From: CAZWMK01 sp964635065
GTDB lineage: Bacteria > Pseudomonadota > Alphaproteobacteria > Sphingomonadales > Sphingomonadaceae
Assembly: GCA_964635065.1 (NCBI GenBank)
Contig: CAZWMK010000029.1
Location: forward strand, 1-22,136
DNA: 22,136 nucleotides
Direction of reading: 5' to 3'
Shown here: piece after piece, positions 15,891 to 22,136 of the stretch
How positions within the stretch are numbered: the first letter of the stretch is position 1
How the letters are laid out: the number at the start of each line of letters is the position of its first letter
Notes under the pieces: generated by a model
Databases searched by the model: none
What the model saw: only the letters and a program-made list of their open reading frames with translations
What the model was told of the DNA's origin: nothing
Program-made: the position numbers and the translations under genes

Positions 15891-17192
15891 ATGAGCCTAT
15901 ATTCTGCGCTTTTCGCGGGTGTCTCTGGCCTCAATGCCTATTCGAGCGCCATGGGCACGATATCGGATAATATCACGAACGTGAATACCGTGGGCTACAA
16001 GGCCGCCGAATCTCATTTTTCGACCTTTGTGACCGACAACCGCACGCAAGGTACCTACACGCCGGGCGGCGTGACTGCAAAGGCGCGCACGCTCGTCAGC
16101 CAGCAGGGCCTGTTGCAGGCGTCGAACTCCGGTACCGACCTCGGGATCGACGGCGCAGGGTTCTTCGTTGTGCGTAACGACAATGAGGTGGGCAAGGGAC
16201 AGGCGCAATTCACCCGTGCCGGATCCTTCACGCCAGACGCCGAAGGGTATCTGCGGAACACAGCCGGTCTTTACCTGCAAGGCTGGGAACTGGATTCGAC
16301 AGGCGCCGTCACCAACAATGGCTCGCTGAATGATCTGAAGCCCATCAACATCGCCCGCCTCACCGGCACAGCCGAAGCCACGAGCCAGATCGCCCTGCGC
16401 GCCAACCTGCAATCAAGCCAGCCGGTCTTTGCTGGCGCCTATGCGACCGGCGATCTGGCGAGCGGTACGCAGACCGCCGACTTCGAACGATCGGTTCAGG
16501 TTTATGACGCACAAGGCGGCACGCACAATCTGACGCTGAGCTTCCTCAAAACTGGTGACAACCAGTGGGCTGTCGAAGTGCATGGTGATCCCGCCGATGT
16601 GCAGGCGGCCAATGGACTGCTGGCATCGGGCACGCTTGCGTTCAATGGTGACGGCAGCCTGAACATCAGCGGCTCCACCCCCGCCCTGTTCGATCCGATC
16701 GCTGTCAACTGGGCAGGCGGCGCCAAGCCCGGCACAATCAGCCTGTCGCTGGGCAGCGATGGCGCCGTCGATGGACTGACGCAATATGACAGCCAGTCCG
16801 CATTGATTTCCTCGACCGTCGATGGTGCCGTATTCGGCAATGTCACCGATGTTGCCATCAGCGATGATGGCGTGGTCACTGCCCTGTTCGACAATGGCCT
16901 GACCCGCGAAGTCTACAAGCTGCCACTGGCGACCTTCCAGAATCCGAACGGCTTGCTGCGTCTTCAGGGCAACGCCTACGGCATCTCCGATTTTTCCGGA
17001 AACTTTACGCTGACCGAAGCCGGCACCGGCGGTTCTGGCCGGATTTCGCCTTCGACGCTCGAAGCCTCGACCGTCGATCTGGCTGCGGAATTCACCGACA
17101 TGATCACAGTCCAGCGCGCCTATAGCGCCTCGACCAAGATCATCACCACGGCGGACGAAATGCTGATGGAGCTGACCCAGCTGCGTCGTTAA
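15891..17192 (+). CDS. flgE: Flagellar hook protein
   Basis: FlgE polymerises into the hook, the universal joint between basal body and filament. The 433-residue product has the axial-protein N-terminus (SLYSALFAGVSGLNAYSSAM, then DNITNVNTVGYKA) and C-terminus (LEASTVDLAAEFTDMI, then QRAYSASTKIITTADEML). These coiled ends form the core of the hook. ATG 15891 follows a strong AGGAAGGA. A longer in-frame opening back to 15810 would overlap flgD and is not supported. Confidence 0.96.
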   Translation: MSLYSALFAGVSGLNAYSSAMGTISDNITNVNTVGYKAAESHFSTFVTDNRTQGTYTPGGVTAKARTLVSQQGLLQASNSGTDLGIDGAGFFVVRNDNEVGKGQAQFTRAGSFTPDAEGYLRNTAGLYLQGWELDSTGAVTNNGSLNDLKPINIARLTGTAEATSQIALRANLQSSQPVFAGAYATGDLASGTQTADFERSVQVYDAQGGTHNLTLSFLKTGDNQWAVEVHGDPADVQAANGLLASGTLAFNGDGSLNISGSTPALFDPIAVNWAGGAKPGTISLSLGSDGAVDGLTQYDSQSALISSTVDGAVFGNVTDVAISDDGVVTALFDNGLTREVYKLPLATFQNPNGLLRLQGNAYGISDFSGNFTLTEAGTGGSGRISPSTLEASTVDLAAEFTDMITVQRAYSASTKIITTADEMLMELTQLRR

Positions 17193-17222
17193 AAATTCTT
17201 TCCGCCCTATTCACCCTCTGGT

Positions 17223-17237
17223 TTAGGCATTCTTTAG
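17223..17237 (+). promoter_or_regulatory. CtrA-like box upstream of sciP
   Basis: TTAG-N7-TTAG has the spacing of the CtrA full site (TTAA-N7-TTAA) with one mismatch in each half. The surrounding TTTAGG repeats are 11 bases apart, on one face of the helix. It lies 60 bases upstream of the sciP start. In Caulobacter sciP is itself transcribed from a CtrA-dependent promoter, which makes the position sensible, but the match is imperfect. Confidence 0.35.
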
Positions 17238-17296
17238 GAGCCTCTGCCTAAGTTCGGAATACAGGCTGATGTTAGAGCCCTGGAGCCTTCGCAAAT

Positions 17297-17593
17297 ATGA
17301 TCGAGAATCAGAAATTTCGTCCTGCTACCGTGATCGGACCGCTTGGGGAGCCGCTGACACTGGAGAGCCTGCCATCGGCAAGCACGACGCGTTGGGTCGT
17401 GCGTCGCAAGGCCGAGGTGGTTGCCGCCGTATCGGGCGGGCTTCTCAGCGTGGATGAAGCCTGCGAACGCTATGGCCTGAGCCTCGAGGAATTCGCCACC
17501 TGGCAGCGCGCCGTGGAACGTTCGGGCATGCCGGGGCTTCGCGTCACCCGCGTCCAGCATTACCGCGAACTGTATAACCGCCGCGGTCAGTAA
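17297..17593 (+). CDS. sciP: SciP-like CtrA inhibitor, DUF1153
   Basis: This 98-residue protein matches DUF1153, the family of the Caulobacter small CtrA inhibitory protein SciP. SciP binds the cell-cycle regulator CtrA on DNA and blocks its activation of target promoters. Visible family features are VIGPLGEPLTLESLP near the N-terminus, then TRWVVRRKAEVVAAVSGGLL and a helix-turn-helix through DEACERYGLSLEEFATWQ. ATG 17297 has GGAG at 17282-17285, a rather long spacer of 11 bases. Its location between the hook genes and fliF is, as I recall, the same as in Caulobacter. DUF1153 proteins are sometimes mislabelled transposase-like because of the HTH; nothing here suggests a mobile element. Confidence 0.85.
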   Translation: MIENQKFRPATVIGPLGEPLTLESLPSASTTRWVVRRKAEVVAAVSGGLLSVDEACERYGLSLEEFATWQRAVERSGMPGLRVTRVQHYRELYNRRGQ

Positions 17594-17598
17594 CCATA

Positions 17599-17619
17599 AC
17601 TGGGCAAGATTTGCCCAGT
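17599..17619. promoter_or_regulatory. Perfect inverted repeat after sciP: terminator or FlbD operator
   Basis: ACTGGGCAA (17599-17607) and TTGCCCAGT (17611-17619) form a perfect 9-bp inverted repeat with a GAT centre, beginning six bases after the sciP stop and followed by GTTT. As RNA it is a tight hairpin and could terminate sciP transcription. As DNA its core GGCAA-N3-TTGCC is identical in layout to a second repeat 63 bp downstream, which favours an operator role or a dual role. Confidence 0.55.
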
Positions 17620-17664
17620 GTTTACCACTTCTTCACCAAGCGCCCTCTAAGTTCCTCTCGAAGG

Positions 17665-17679
17665 CGGCAATCTTTGCCG
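17665..17679. promoter_or_regulatory. Inverted repeat upstream of fliF, candidate FlbD operator
   Basis: CGGCAA (17665-17670) and TTGCCG (17674-17679) form a perfect 6-bp inverted repeat with a TCT centre. It lies 34 bases before the fliF GTG, where the fliF promoter or early leader should be. In Caulobacter FlbD represses fliF by binding a site in its promoter, so this is the natural candidate here. It does not fit sigma-54 geometry. Confidence 0.5.
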
Positions 17680-17713
17680 ACCTGACCGGGGATCGCTTAG
17701 GGGGCGTTTCATT

Positions 17714-19333
17714 GTGGAAGCAGTCCGCAAATATGCAGATGCACTGGGGCCGCAAAAGCTCTGGATCATGGGCGGCGTTGCCGCGTTTCTGGTCCTCGCC
17801 CTTGCCTGGCTGACCATTGGTCGTGCGGAAAGCAGCTATGCCTATCTTTATAGCGACCTTGATCCCGCCGCGGCGCGGGCCGTCACCGAAAAGCTGGCAC
17901 AGGCGAATGTGCCGTTCCGGCTGACGCCCGATGGCACCGCCGTCCTCGCACCGACTGAACGCCTGCCCGAACTTCGTATGATGCTGGCAGGCGATCAACT
18001 GGGCGGCAAGATCGGTTATGAAGTCCTCGACGCGGAAGACGCCTTTGGCACCTCGGCCAGCAAGGCAAAAATCAATCAGACGCGCGCCATCGAAGGCGAA
18101 CTTGCCCGTTCAATCGAAACCCTGACCGCTGTGTCGCGCGCCCGCGTACACATCGTCATGCCCGAACGCACACTGTTTTCCAGCCAGTCGCGGCCGGCCA
18201 CAGCATCCATCACCCTGCGGACTTCGGCGCGGCTGTCAGGCCAACAGGTCGGAGCGATCCGCAGCCTTGTGGCTTCGGCAGTTCCCGAACTCCAGCCCGA
18301 ACGCATCTCGATCGTCGATCAGAACGGCACGCTCCTCGCCCGCGCAGGCGACGATGCATCCGCACTTTCCGGGTCGATCGATGAACGTCAGGTCGCCATG
18401 CAGAACCGCCTGCGCGAGCAGATCGAGACGATGCTGGAAAAGGTCGTCGGCCCCGGTCGCGCCCGCGCTCAGGTTGCGGCAGATGTTGATTTCGACCAGG
18501 TCCGCGAAGAAGCCGACATCTTCGATCCGGATAACAGTGTCGTCACCCGACAGACCCGCGTCGAACACAGCAATCAGGACAGTGAGAGCAATGGCCTCGG
18601 CGGTCCTGTCTCGGTCGCAACCGCCTTGCCTGAAAATGGCGCTGCCCCGGCAGGAGACGGCACCGCAGGCCGCAATTCGGCGATCAACGAGCGGTCCGAG
18701 GAGATCAGCTATGACAACAGCCGTCGTCGCACGACCCGCATCAGCGCGGGCGGAGAAATCGAGCGTCTGACCGTGTCGGTGATGATCGATGGCAGCTATC
18801 GCGAAGGTGCGAACGGCAACCGCGTCTATGTCCCGCGCAGTGCAACCGAAATCGAGCGTATCACCCGCCTTGTGGAAAACGCCATCGGCTATGACGAGGC
18901 ACGTGGCGACTCGGTGGTTGTGGAAAACATCCGCTTTGCTGAACCCGAAGGTGCCGAAACCAGCACGGCCGGTCTGCCGATCAACCTCTCCCGTCCCGAC
19001 CTGCCTGCACTGGTGCGGACGCTGGTGCTCGGCCTTCTCGCGCTGGTTGCGCTGGTGCTGGTTGTGCGCCCCCTCCTGCGTCGTGGTGTCGATGCCACAG
19101 CGCCGGGCGCAGCGCCGCTCGACAAGGGCTTGCTGAACCGCTCGGCGGTGATGGGCGGGCCGATGGCAATGACGGATACCGCGCAAGCGGCCCTGCCCAC
19201 TCTCGAACATGAAATCGACGTCGCGCAGGTTGAAGGCCGCCTCAAGGCGTCGGCGCTTCGCAAGGTCGGTGAAGTCGTCGAACGCAATCCCGGCGAATCC
19301 GTCGCCATCATCCGCCAGTGGATGTACTCATGA
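17714..19333 (+). CDS. fliF: Flagellar MS-ring protein
   Basis: FliF builds the MS ring in the inner membrane, the base on which the rotor and export gate assemble. The 539-residue product has a first membrane helix at about residues 16-36 (LWIMGGVAAFLVLALAWLTIG) and periplasmic ring-building domains (SRARVHIVMPERTLF, then VPELQPERISIVDQNGTLL). A second membrane helix lies at about residues 432-455. The cytoplasmic tail ALRKVGEVVERNPGESVAIIRQWM binds FliG. The start is GTG 17714 with AGGGGG about nine bases upstream. The stop overlaps the fliG start as ATGA. Confidence 0.96.
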   Translation: MEAVRKYADALGPQKLWIMGGVAAFLVLALAWLTIGRAESSYAYLYSDLDPAAARAVTEKLAQANVPFRLTPDGTAVLAPTERLPELRMMLAGDQLGGKIGYEVLDAEDAFGTSASKAKINQTRAIEGELARSIETLTAVSRARVHIVMPERTLFSSQSRPATASITLRTSARLSGQQVGAIRSLVASAVPELQPERISIVDQNGTLLARAGDDASALSGSIDERQVAMQNRLREQIETMLEKVVGPGRARAQVAADVDFDQVREEADIFDPDNSVVTRQTRVEHSNQDSESNGLGGPVSVATALPENGAAPAGDGTAGRNSAINERSEEISYDNSRRRTTRISAGGEIERLTVSVMIDGSYREGANGNRVYVPRSATEIERITRLVENAIGYDEARGDSVVVENIRFAEPEGAETSTAGLPINLSRPDLPALVRTLVLGLLALVALVLVVRPLLRRGVDATAPGAAPLDKGLLNRSAVMGGPMAMTDTAQAALPTLEHEIDVAQVEGRLKASALRKVGEVVERNPGESVAIIRQWMYS

Positions 19334-20379
19334 GCCTGCCCCTCACAACACAGCCGACGATCGGCGAAAGCAGCAATCTTCGCCGTCTCTCGGGCCTTGA
19401 ACGCGCCGCGACCGTGATGCTGGCGCTTGGGCCGGAGCATGGCCAGTCGATCTGGGCGCAGCTCAACGAGGATGAAATCAAGGAACTGTCGGCGGCAATG
19501 GCGAACCTTGGCACGGTGTCGGCCAATCTCGTCGAAAACCTGTTCCTGCAATTCACCGCCCAGGTCAGCAGCGTCAGTTCGCTGCACGGTTCCTATGAAA
19601 CCACCGAAAGCCTGCTGGGTGCGATGATGCCGACCGAAAAGGTCAGCAGCATCATGGACGAAATCCGTGGTCCGGCCGGACGCACCATGTGGGACAAGCT
19701 TGGCAACGTGCACGAGGAAGTGCTCGCGGCCTATCTGCGCAACGAATATCCCCAGACGGTTGCCGTCGTCTTGCACAAGATCCGGCCCGATCATGCCGCG
19801 CGCGTGCTGGCGCACCTGCCGCAGGATTTCGCCATGGAAGTCGTCATGCGGATGCTGCGTCTCGACACAGTGCAAAAAGACATCCTCGACAAGGTCGAAG
19901 CGACGCTGCGCACGGAATTCATGGCCAACCTCGCCCGCACATCGCGCCGGGACGCCCACGAGACAATGGCTGAAATCTTCAATCATCTTGATCGTTCCAC
20001 CGAGGAACGCTTCATGGCCGGACTTGAAGAGCGCAACATCGAGGCTGCCGACCGCATCCGCGCCCTGATGTTCACCTTCGAAGATCTGGCAACGCTTGAT
20101 GCCGCAGCGATCCAGACCCTGTTGCGCCGCGTGGACAAACACCGTCTGGCCTATGCGCTGAAGGGTGCGTCGGAACCACTGAAAGACCTGTTCTTTGCCA
20201 ACATGTCGGAACGCGCAGGCCGCATTCTGCGCGAAGACATCGAAACCATGGGGCCGGTCCGCCTGCGCGAAGTCGAAGAAGCCCAGCAAATGATGGTGCA
20301 GACGGCGAAACTTCTGGCTGAAACCGGTGAAATCATCCTCGCGGAAACCCGCGAAGGTGACGACGAGCTGGTTTACTGA
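19330..20379 (+). CDS. fliG: Flagellar motor switch protein FliG
   Basis: FliG joins the MS ring to the C ring and takes torque from the stator. The 349-residue product has the N-terminal FliF-binding part (LSGLERAATVMLALGPEHG), middle domain (LRNEYPQTVAVVLHKI) and the C-terminal motor domain with its charged helix (MFTFEDLATLDAAAIQTLLRRVDKHRLAYAL). I chose ATG 19330, which overlaps the fliF TGA by four bases; the earlier in-frame ATG at 19318 would add four residues and lies inside fliF. One base separates its stop from fliH. Confidence 0.96.
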   Translation: MSLPLTTQPTIGESSNLRRLSGLERAATVMLALGPEHGQSIWAQLNEDEIKELSAAMANLGTVSANLVENLFLQFTAQVSSVSSLHGSYETTESLLGAMMPTEKVSSIMDEIRGPAGRTMWDKLGNVHEEVLAAYLRNEYPQTVAVVLHKIRPDHAARVLAHLPQDFAMEVVMRMLRLDTVQKDILDKVEATLRTEFMANLARTSRRDAHETMAEIFNHLDRSTEERFMAGLEERNIEAADRIRALMFTFEDLATLDAAAIQTLLRRVDKHRLAYALKGASEPLKDLFFANMSERAGRILREDIETMGPVRLREVEEAQQMMVQTAKLLAETGEIILAETREGDDELVY

Positions 20380-20380
20380 C

Positions 20381-21034
20381 ATGCGCGCCGCCATTCGCCC
20401 CTTCGGCTTCGGCCAGGATTTTTCAGCCCCCGAGGCTGGTTTTGCAGCACAGGCGCGCGCGGCAAATGCCGTGGCCGAAGCCGCCGACCGCGTGCTGGCC
20501 GAACAAGACGCCATGCTGGCGGTCGCCCGCGCTGATGGTTTCGAGGCGGGTCTGGCGCAGGCACGTCATGAACGAGAAAACCGTGTGGCCGACACGCTCG
20601 CCCAGATGGCACGTGCGCTCAATCAGGGCTTTGCCAGCGCCGACAACGCGCAGGCCGAACTCATGCGCGCCGCCGCAGACATGGCGCTCGCAACTGCCGA
20701 AGTACTGGCGGGTCGTGCCATTGCCGCGGCCCCGCTCGCCCCGCTTTCCGCAGCCCTGCCGGAATTGTTCGCGCAGCACAGCGATGCACCCGTGATGACG
20801 ATCCGCGTCGCACCGGCCATGGTCGACGATTGCCGCATGCTGGCGGAAGACATGGCGGATGCCGCCGCCTTTGCCGGGCGCCTGAGGATCGAATCCGATG
20901 CAACGCTCGCCCCAGGCGATGCCATTGTCGCATGGCGCAAGGGCGGCTGGCGGGCCGTTGCTGCCGAACGGCGGGCCGCCATTGAATCTGCGATTGAAGA
21001 CATGTTGGCGGCCATAAGCCGCGAGGGAGAATGA
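20381..21034 (+). CDS. fliH: Flagellar export regulator FliH (FlbE)
   Basis: FliH binds and restrains the export ATPase FliI and links it to the C ring via FliN. The 217-residue product is Ala-rich and predicted mostly helical in its middle (GFEAGLAQARHERENRVADTLAQMARAL), then a C-terminal domain (APGDAIVAWRKGGWRAVAAERRAAIESAI). Sequence conservation in this family is low, so the call leans on its place between fliG and fliN, which matches Caulobacter flbE. ATG 20381 lies one base after the fliG stop. An earlier in-frame ATG at 20327 would overlap fliG by 53 bases. Confidence 0.85.
   Translation: MRAAIRPFGFGQDFSAPEAGFAAQARAANAVAEAADRVLAEQDAMLAVARADGFEAGLAQARHERENRVADTLAQMARALNQGFASADNAQAELMRAAADMALATAEVLAGRAIAAAPLAPLSAALPELFAQHSDAPVMTIRVAPAMVDDCRMLAEDMADAAAFAGRLRIESDATLAPGDAIVAWRKGGWRAVAAERRAAIESAIEDMLAAISREGE
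21024..21029 (+). promoter_or_regulatory. Ribosome-binding site that decides the fliN start
   Basis: AGGGAG inside the end of fliH precedes two in-frame ATGs at 21031 and 21037. The first would leave a one-base spacer, the second a seven-base spacer, so the second is the better start. Confidence 0.5.
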
Positions 21035-21036
21035 CG

Positions 21037-21381
21037 ATGGACAGCTATCACAGCGACGATGCCGGTCAGAGCGTGTTCACCGATCTTGGACCGTCCGCGC
21101 GCCGGGGCCGCAGCGCCGGCGAACCGCAAACCAGCGCATCCGACCTCGAAGCCGTGTTCGACGTGCCAGTCAAGGTGCAGGCCGTGCTCGGGCGCGCGTC
21201 GATTGAAGTCAGCCAGCTTCTGAAGTTCGCGCCGGGTGCGGTCATCGAACTCGACCGGCGCGTGGGCGAAGCCATCGACATTTATGTCAACGACCGCCTT
21301 GTTGCCCGCGGCGAAGTGGTTCTGGTGGACGAGCATCTGGGCGTGACAATGACGGAAATCGTCAAGCAGGACCGCATCTGA
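21037..21381 (+). CDS. fliN: Flagellar motor switch protein FliN
   Basis: FliN forms the lower part of the C ring and docks the export ATPase through FliH. The 114-residue product has a short variable N-terminus and then the FliN/SpoA domain: VFDVPVKVQAVLGRASIEVSQLL, PGAVIELDRRVGEAIDIYVND and ARGEVVLVDEHLGVTMTEIV. The start at 21037 fits the upstream AGGGAG; the alternative at 21031 adds two residues and would overlap fliH as ATGA. FliM, its partner, is not in the window. Confidence 0.93.
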   Translation: MDSYHSDDAGQSVFTDLGPSARRGRSAGEPQTSASDLEAVFDVPVKVQAVLGRASIEVSQLLKFAPGAVIELDRRVGEAIDIYVNDRLVARGEVVLVDEHLGVTMTEIVKQDRI

Positions 21382-21426
21382 GCCGTATTCAGGCTGCGGA
21401 TACAGGATCATATTGGGGGATGTAAC

Positions 21427-22136
21427 ATGCGTTTGCTGATGATTGGGGAACTGGGCGGCCAACTGGCCCTGGCATCAAAAATGGCGGCAGAGGCTGGCGC
21501 GCGCGTCAGCCACGCACCGAATGGTGAAGCCGGTCTTGATGTCATGCGCAAGCGTGGCGCCGATCTCGTCATGATCGACGTCGCCCAGCCGGTTGGCGCC
21601 TTCATCAGCCAGTTGCGCGCCGAACATTTCGCCGTCGAAGTTGTCGCCTGCGGCATCGGCACCGACGCACGCGCCGCCGTCGATGCAATCCGCGCCGGTG
21701 CCAAGGAATATGTCCCCCTGCCCCCGCAGGCCGAACTGATCGCGGCTGTCTTGCACGCGGTCACCGATGACGCACAAAAGCTCGTGCACCGAGACGCCGC
21801 GATGAGCCGTGTACTCGATCTCGTCCACACCGTGGCACGTTCGGAAGCCTCAATCCTGATCACAGGCGAAAGCGGCACCGGCAAGGAAGTCATTGCGCGT
21901 GAAATCCATGCCGCATCGCACCGCGCGTCCAAACCCTTCATTGCCATCAACTGCGCCGCCATTCCCGAAAACCTCCTTGAATCCGAGCTTTTCGGTCACG
22001 AAAAGGGCGCATTCACGGGCGCGGTCGCCCGGCGCGTCGGCAAGTTCGAGGAGGCCGATGGCGGCACCCTGCTGCTTGATGAAATCACCGAGATGGATGT
22101 GCGCCTGCAGGCCAAGCTGCTGCGCGCCATCCAGGA
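21427..22136 (+). CDS. flbD: Sigma-54-dependent flagellar activator FlbD, N-terminal part (runs off window)
   Basis: This is the first 236 residues of a bacterial enhancer-binding protein. A receiver-like domain (residues 1 to about 110) is followed by the AAA+ domain with Walker A GESGTGK (147-153), the sigma-54 contact loop GAFTGA (194-199) and Walker B LLLDE (Asp218, Glu219). The receiver is partly degenerate: Asp51 and Lys93 are kept, but the usual acidic pair is Gly7-Glu8 and the Thr/Ser switch position reads Ala-Cys (VVACG). This agrees with Caulobacter FlbD, which is controlled by FliX. ATG 21427 is preceded by GGGGGA. It is the likely activator of the sigma-54 promoter before fliK and a likely regulator of fliF. 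Confidence 0.93.
   Translation, partial: MRLLMIGELGGQLALASKMAAEAGARVSHAPNGEAGLDVMRKRGADLVMIDVAQPVGAFISQLRAEHFAVEVVACGIGTDARAAVDAIRAGAKEYVPLPPQAELIAAVLHAVTDDAQKLVHRDAAMSRVLDLVHTVARSEASILITGESGTGKEVIAREIHAASHRASKPFIAINCAAIPENLLESELFGHEKGAFTGAVARRVGKFEEADGGTLLLDEITEMDVRLQAKLLRAIQ

Noticed and set aside
17297..17593. DUF1153 gene as a transposase fragment
   Set aside because: The gene is complete, of family length and without terminal repeats; it matches SciP in sequence and in genomic position.
17663..17678. Sigma-54 promoter before fliF (AAGGCGGCAATCTTTGC)
   Set aside because: The available GG and GC pairs are separated by 8 or 11 bases, not 10, and the sequence is better explained by the CGGCAA/TTGCCG inverted repeat.
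18889..20514. Long open frame antisense to fliF/fliG/fliH (541 codons)
   Set aside because: No recognisable domain, spans three well-supported genes on the + strand, and the composition is that of an antisense shadow.

Overview
This is an ordinary chromosomal stretch of a GC-rich alphaproteobacterium, most likely a sphingomonad (order Sphingomonadales) or close relative. The assignment rests on the alphaproteobacterial form of SerC, the HisZ regulatory subunit, the CtrA-inhibitor SciP, and a fliF-fliG-fliH(flbE)-fliN-flbD order that matches the Caulobacter fliF operon. It is an inference from remembered families, not a database result. Coding density is very high. The longest non-coding gap is about 180 bases (13980-14161), so no stretch over 300 bases lacks a gene. 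I found no tRNA, rRNA, CRISPR array, insertion sequence, prophage or attachment site, and base use looks uniform throughout.

Left part (1-7000, mostly + strand): the end of serC, then serA (L-serine synthesis), hisZ (first step of histidine synthesis), purA (AMP synthesis) and fdhD (sulfuration of formate dehydrogenase). A small DUF1232 membrane protein lies on the - strand and overlaps the end of fdhD. dgcA, an enolase-superfamily dipeptide epimerase, starts divergently from it. Candidate hairpins follow serC, serA and hisZ.

Middle (7020-14000): a tightly packed - strand run reads dnaJ/cbpA-like, YihY family, fabI, aroC, MaoC/NodN-like hydratase. Its gaps and overlaps (3-nt gap, 18-nt gap, two 4-nt overlaps) point to one operon. 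It diverges from pdxH and a cation-diffusion-facilitator gene (4-nt overlap) across a short region holding a perfect 18-bp palindrome. mnmA (tRNA 2-thiouridylase) converges on the transporter gene.

Right part (14118-22136, + strand): a flagellar cluster. A sigma-54 promoter with exact GG-N10-GC geometry precedes fliK-flgD-flgE (hook-length control, hook cap, hook). sciP follows, then fliF-fliG-fliH-fliN-flbD (MS ring, C ring, export regulator and the sigma-54 activator), which runs off the window end. The cluster therefore carries structural genes, the activator that should serve the sigma-54 promoter, and a cell-cycle inhibitor of CtrA.

The most interesting non-gene signal is a 13-bp inverted repeat, GGCAA-N3-TTGCC. 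It occurs twice exactly in the 120-bp sciP-fliF spacer, with centres 63 bp apart, and once with one mismatch about 60 bp upstream of the sigma-54 promoter. I propose it as the FlbD binding site. I see no wholly new biological system; the novel candidates are regulatory sites.
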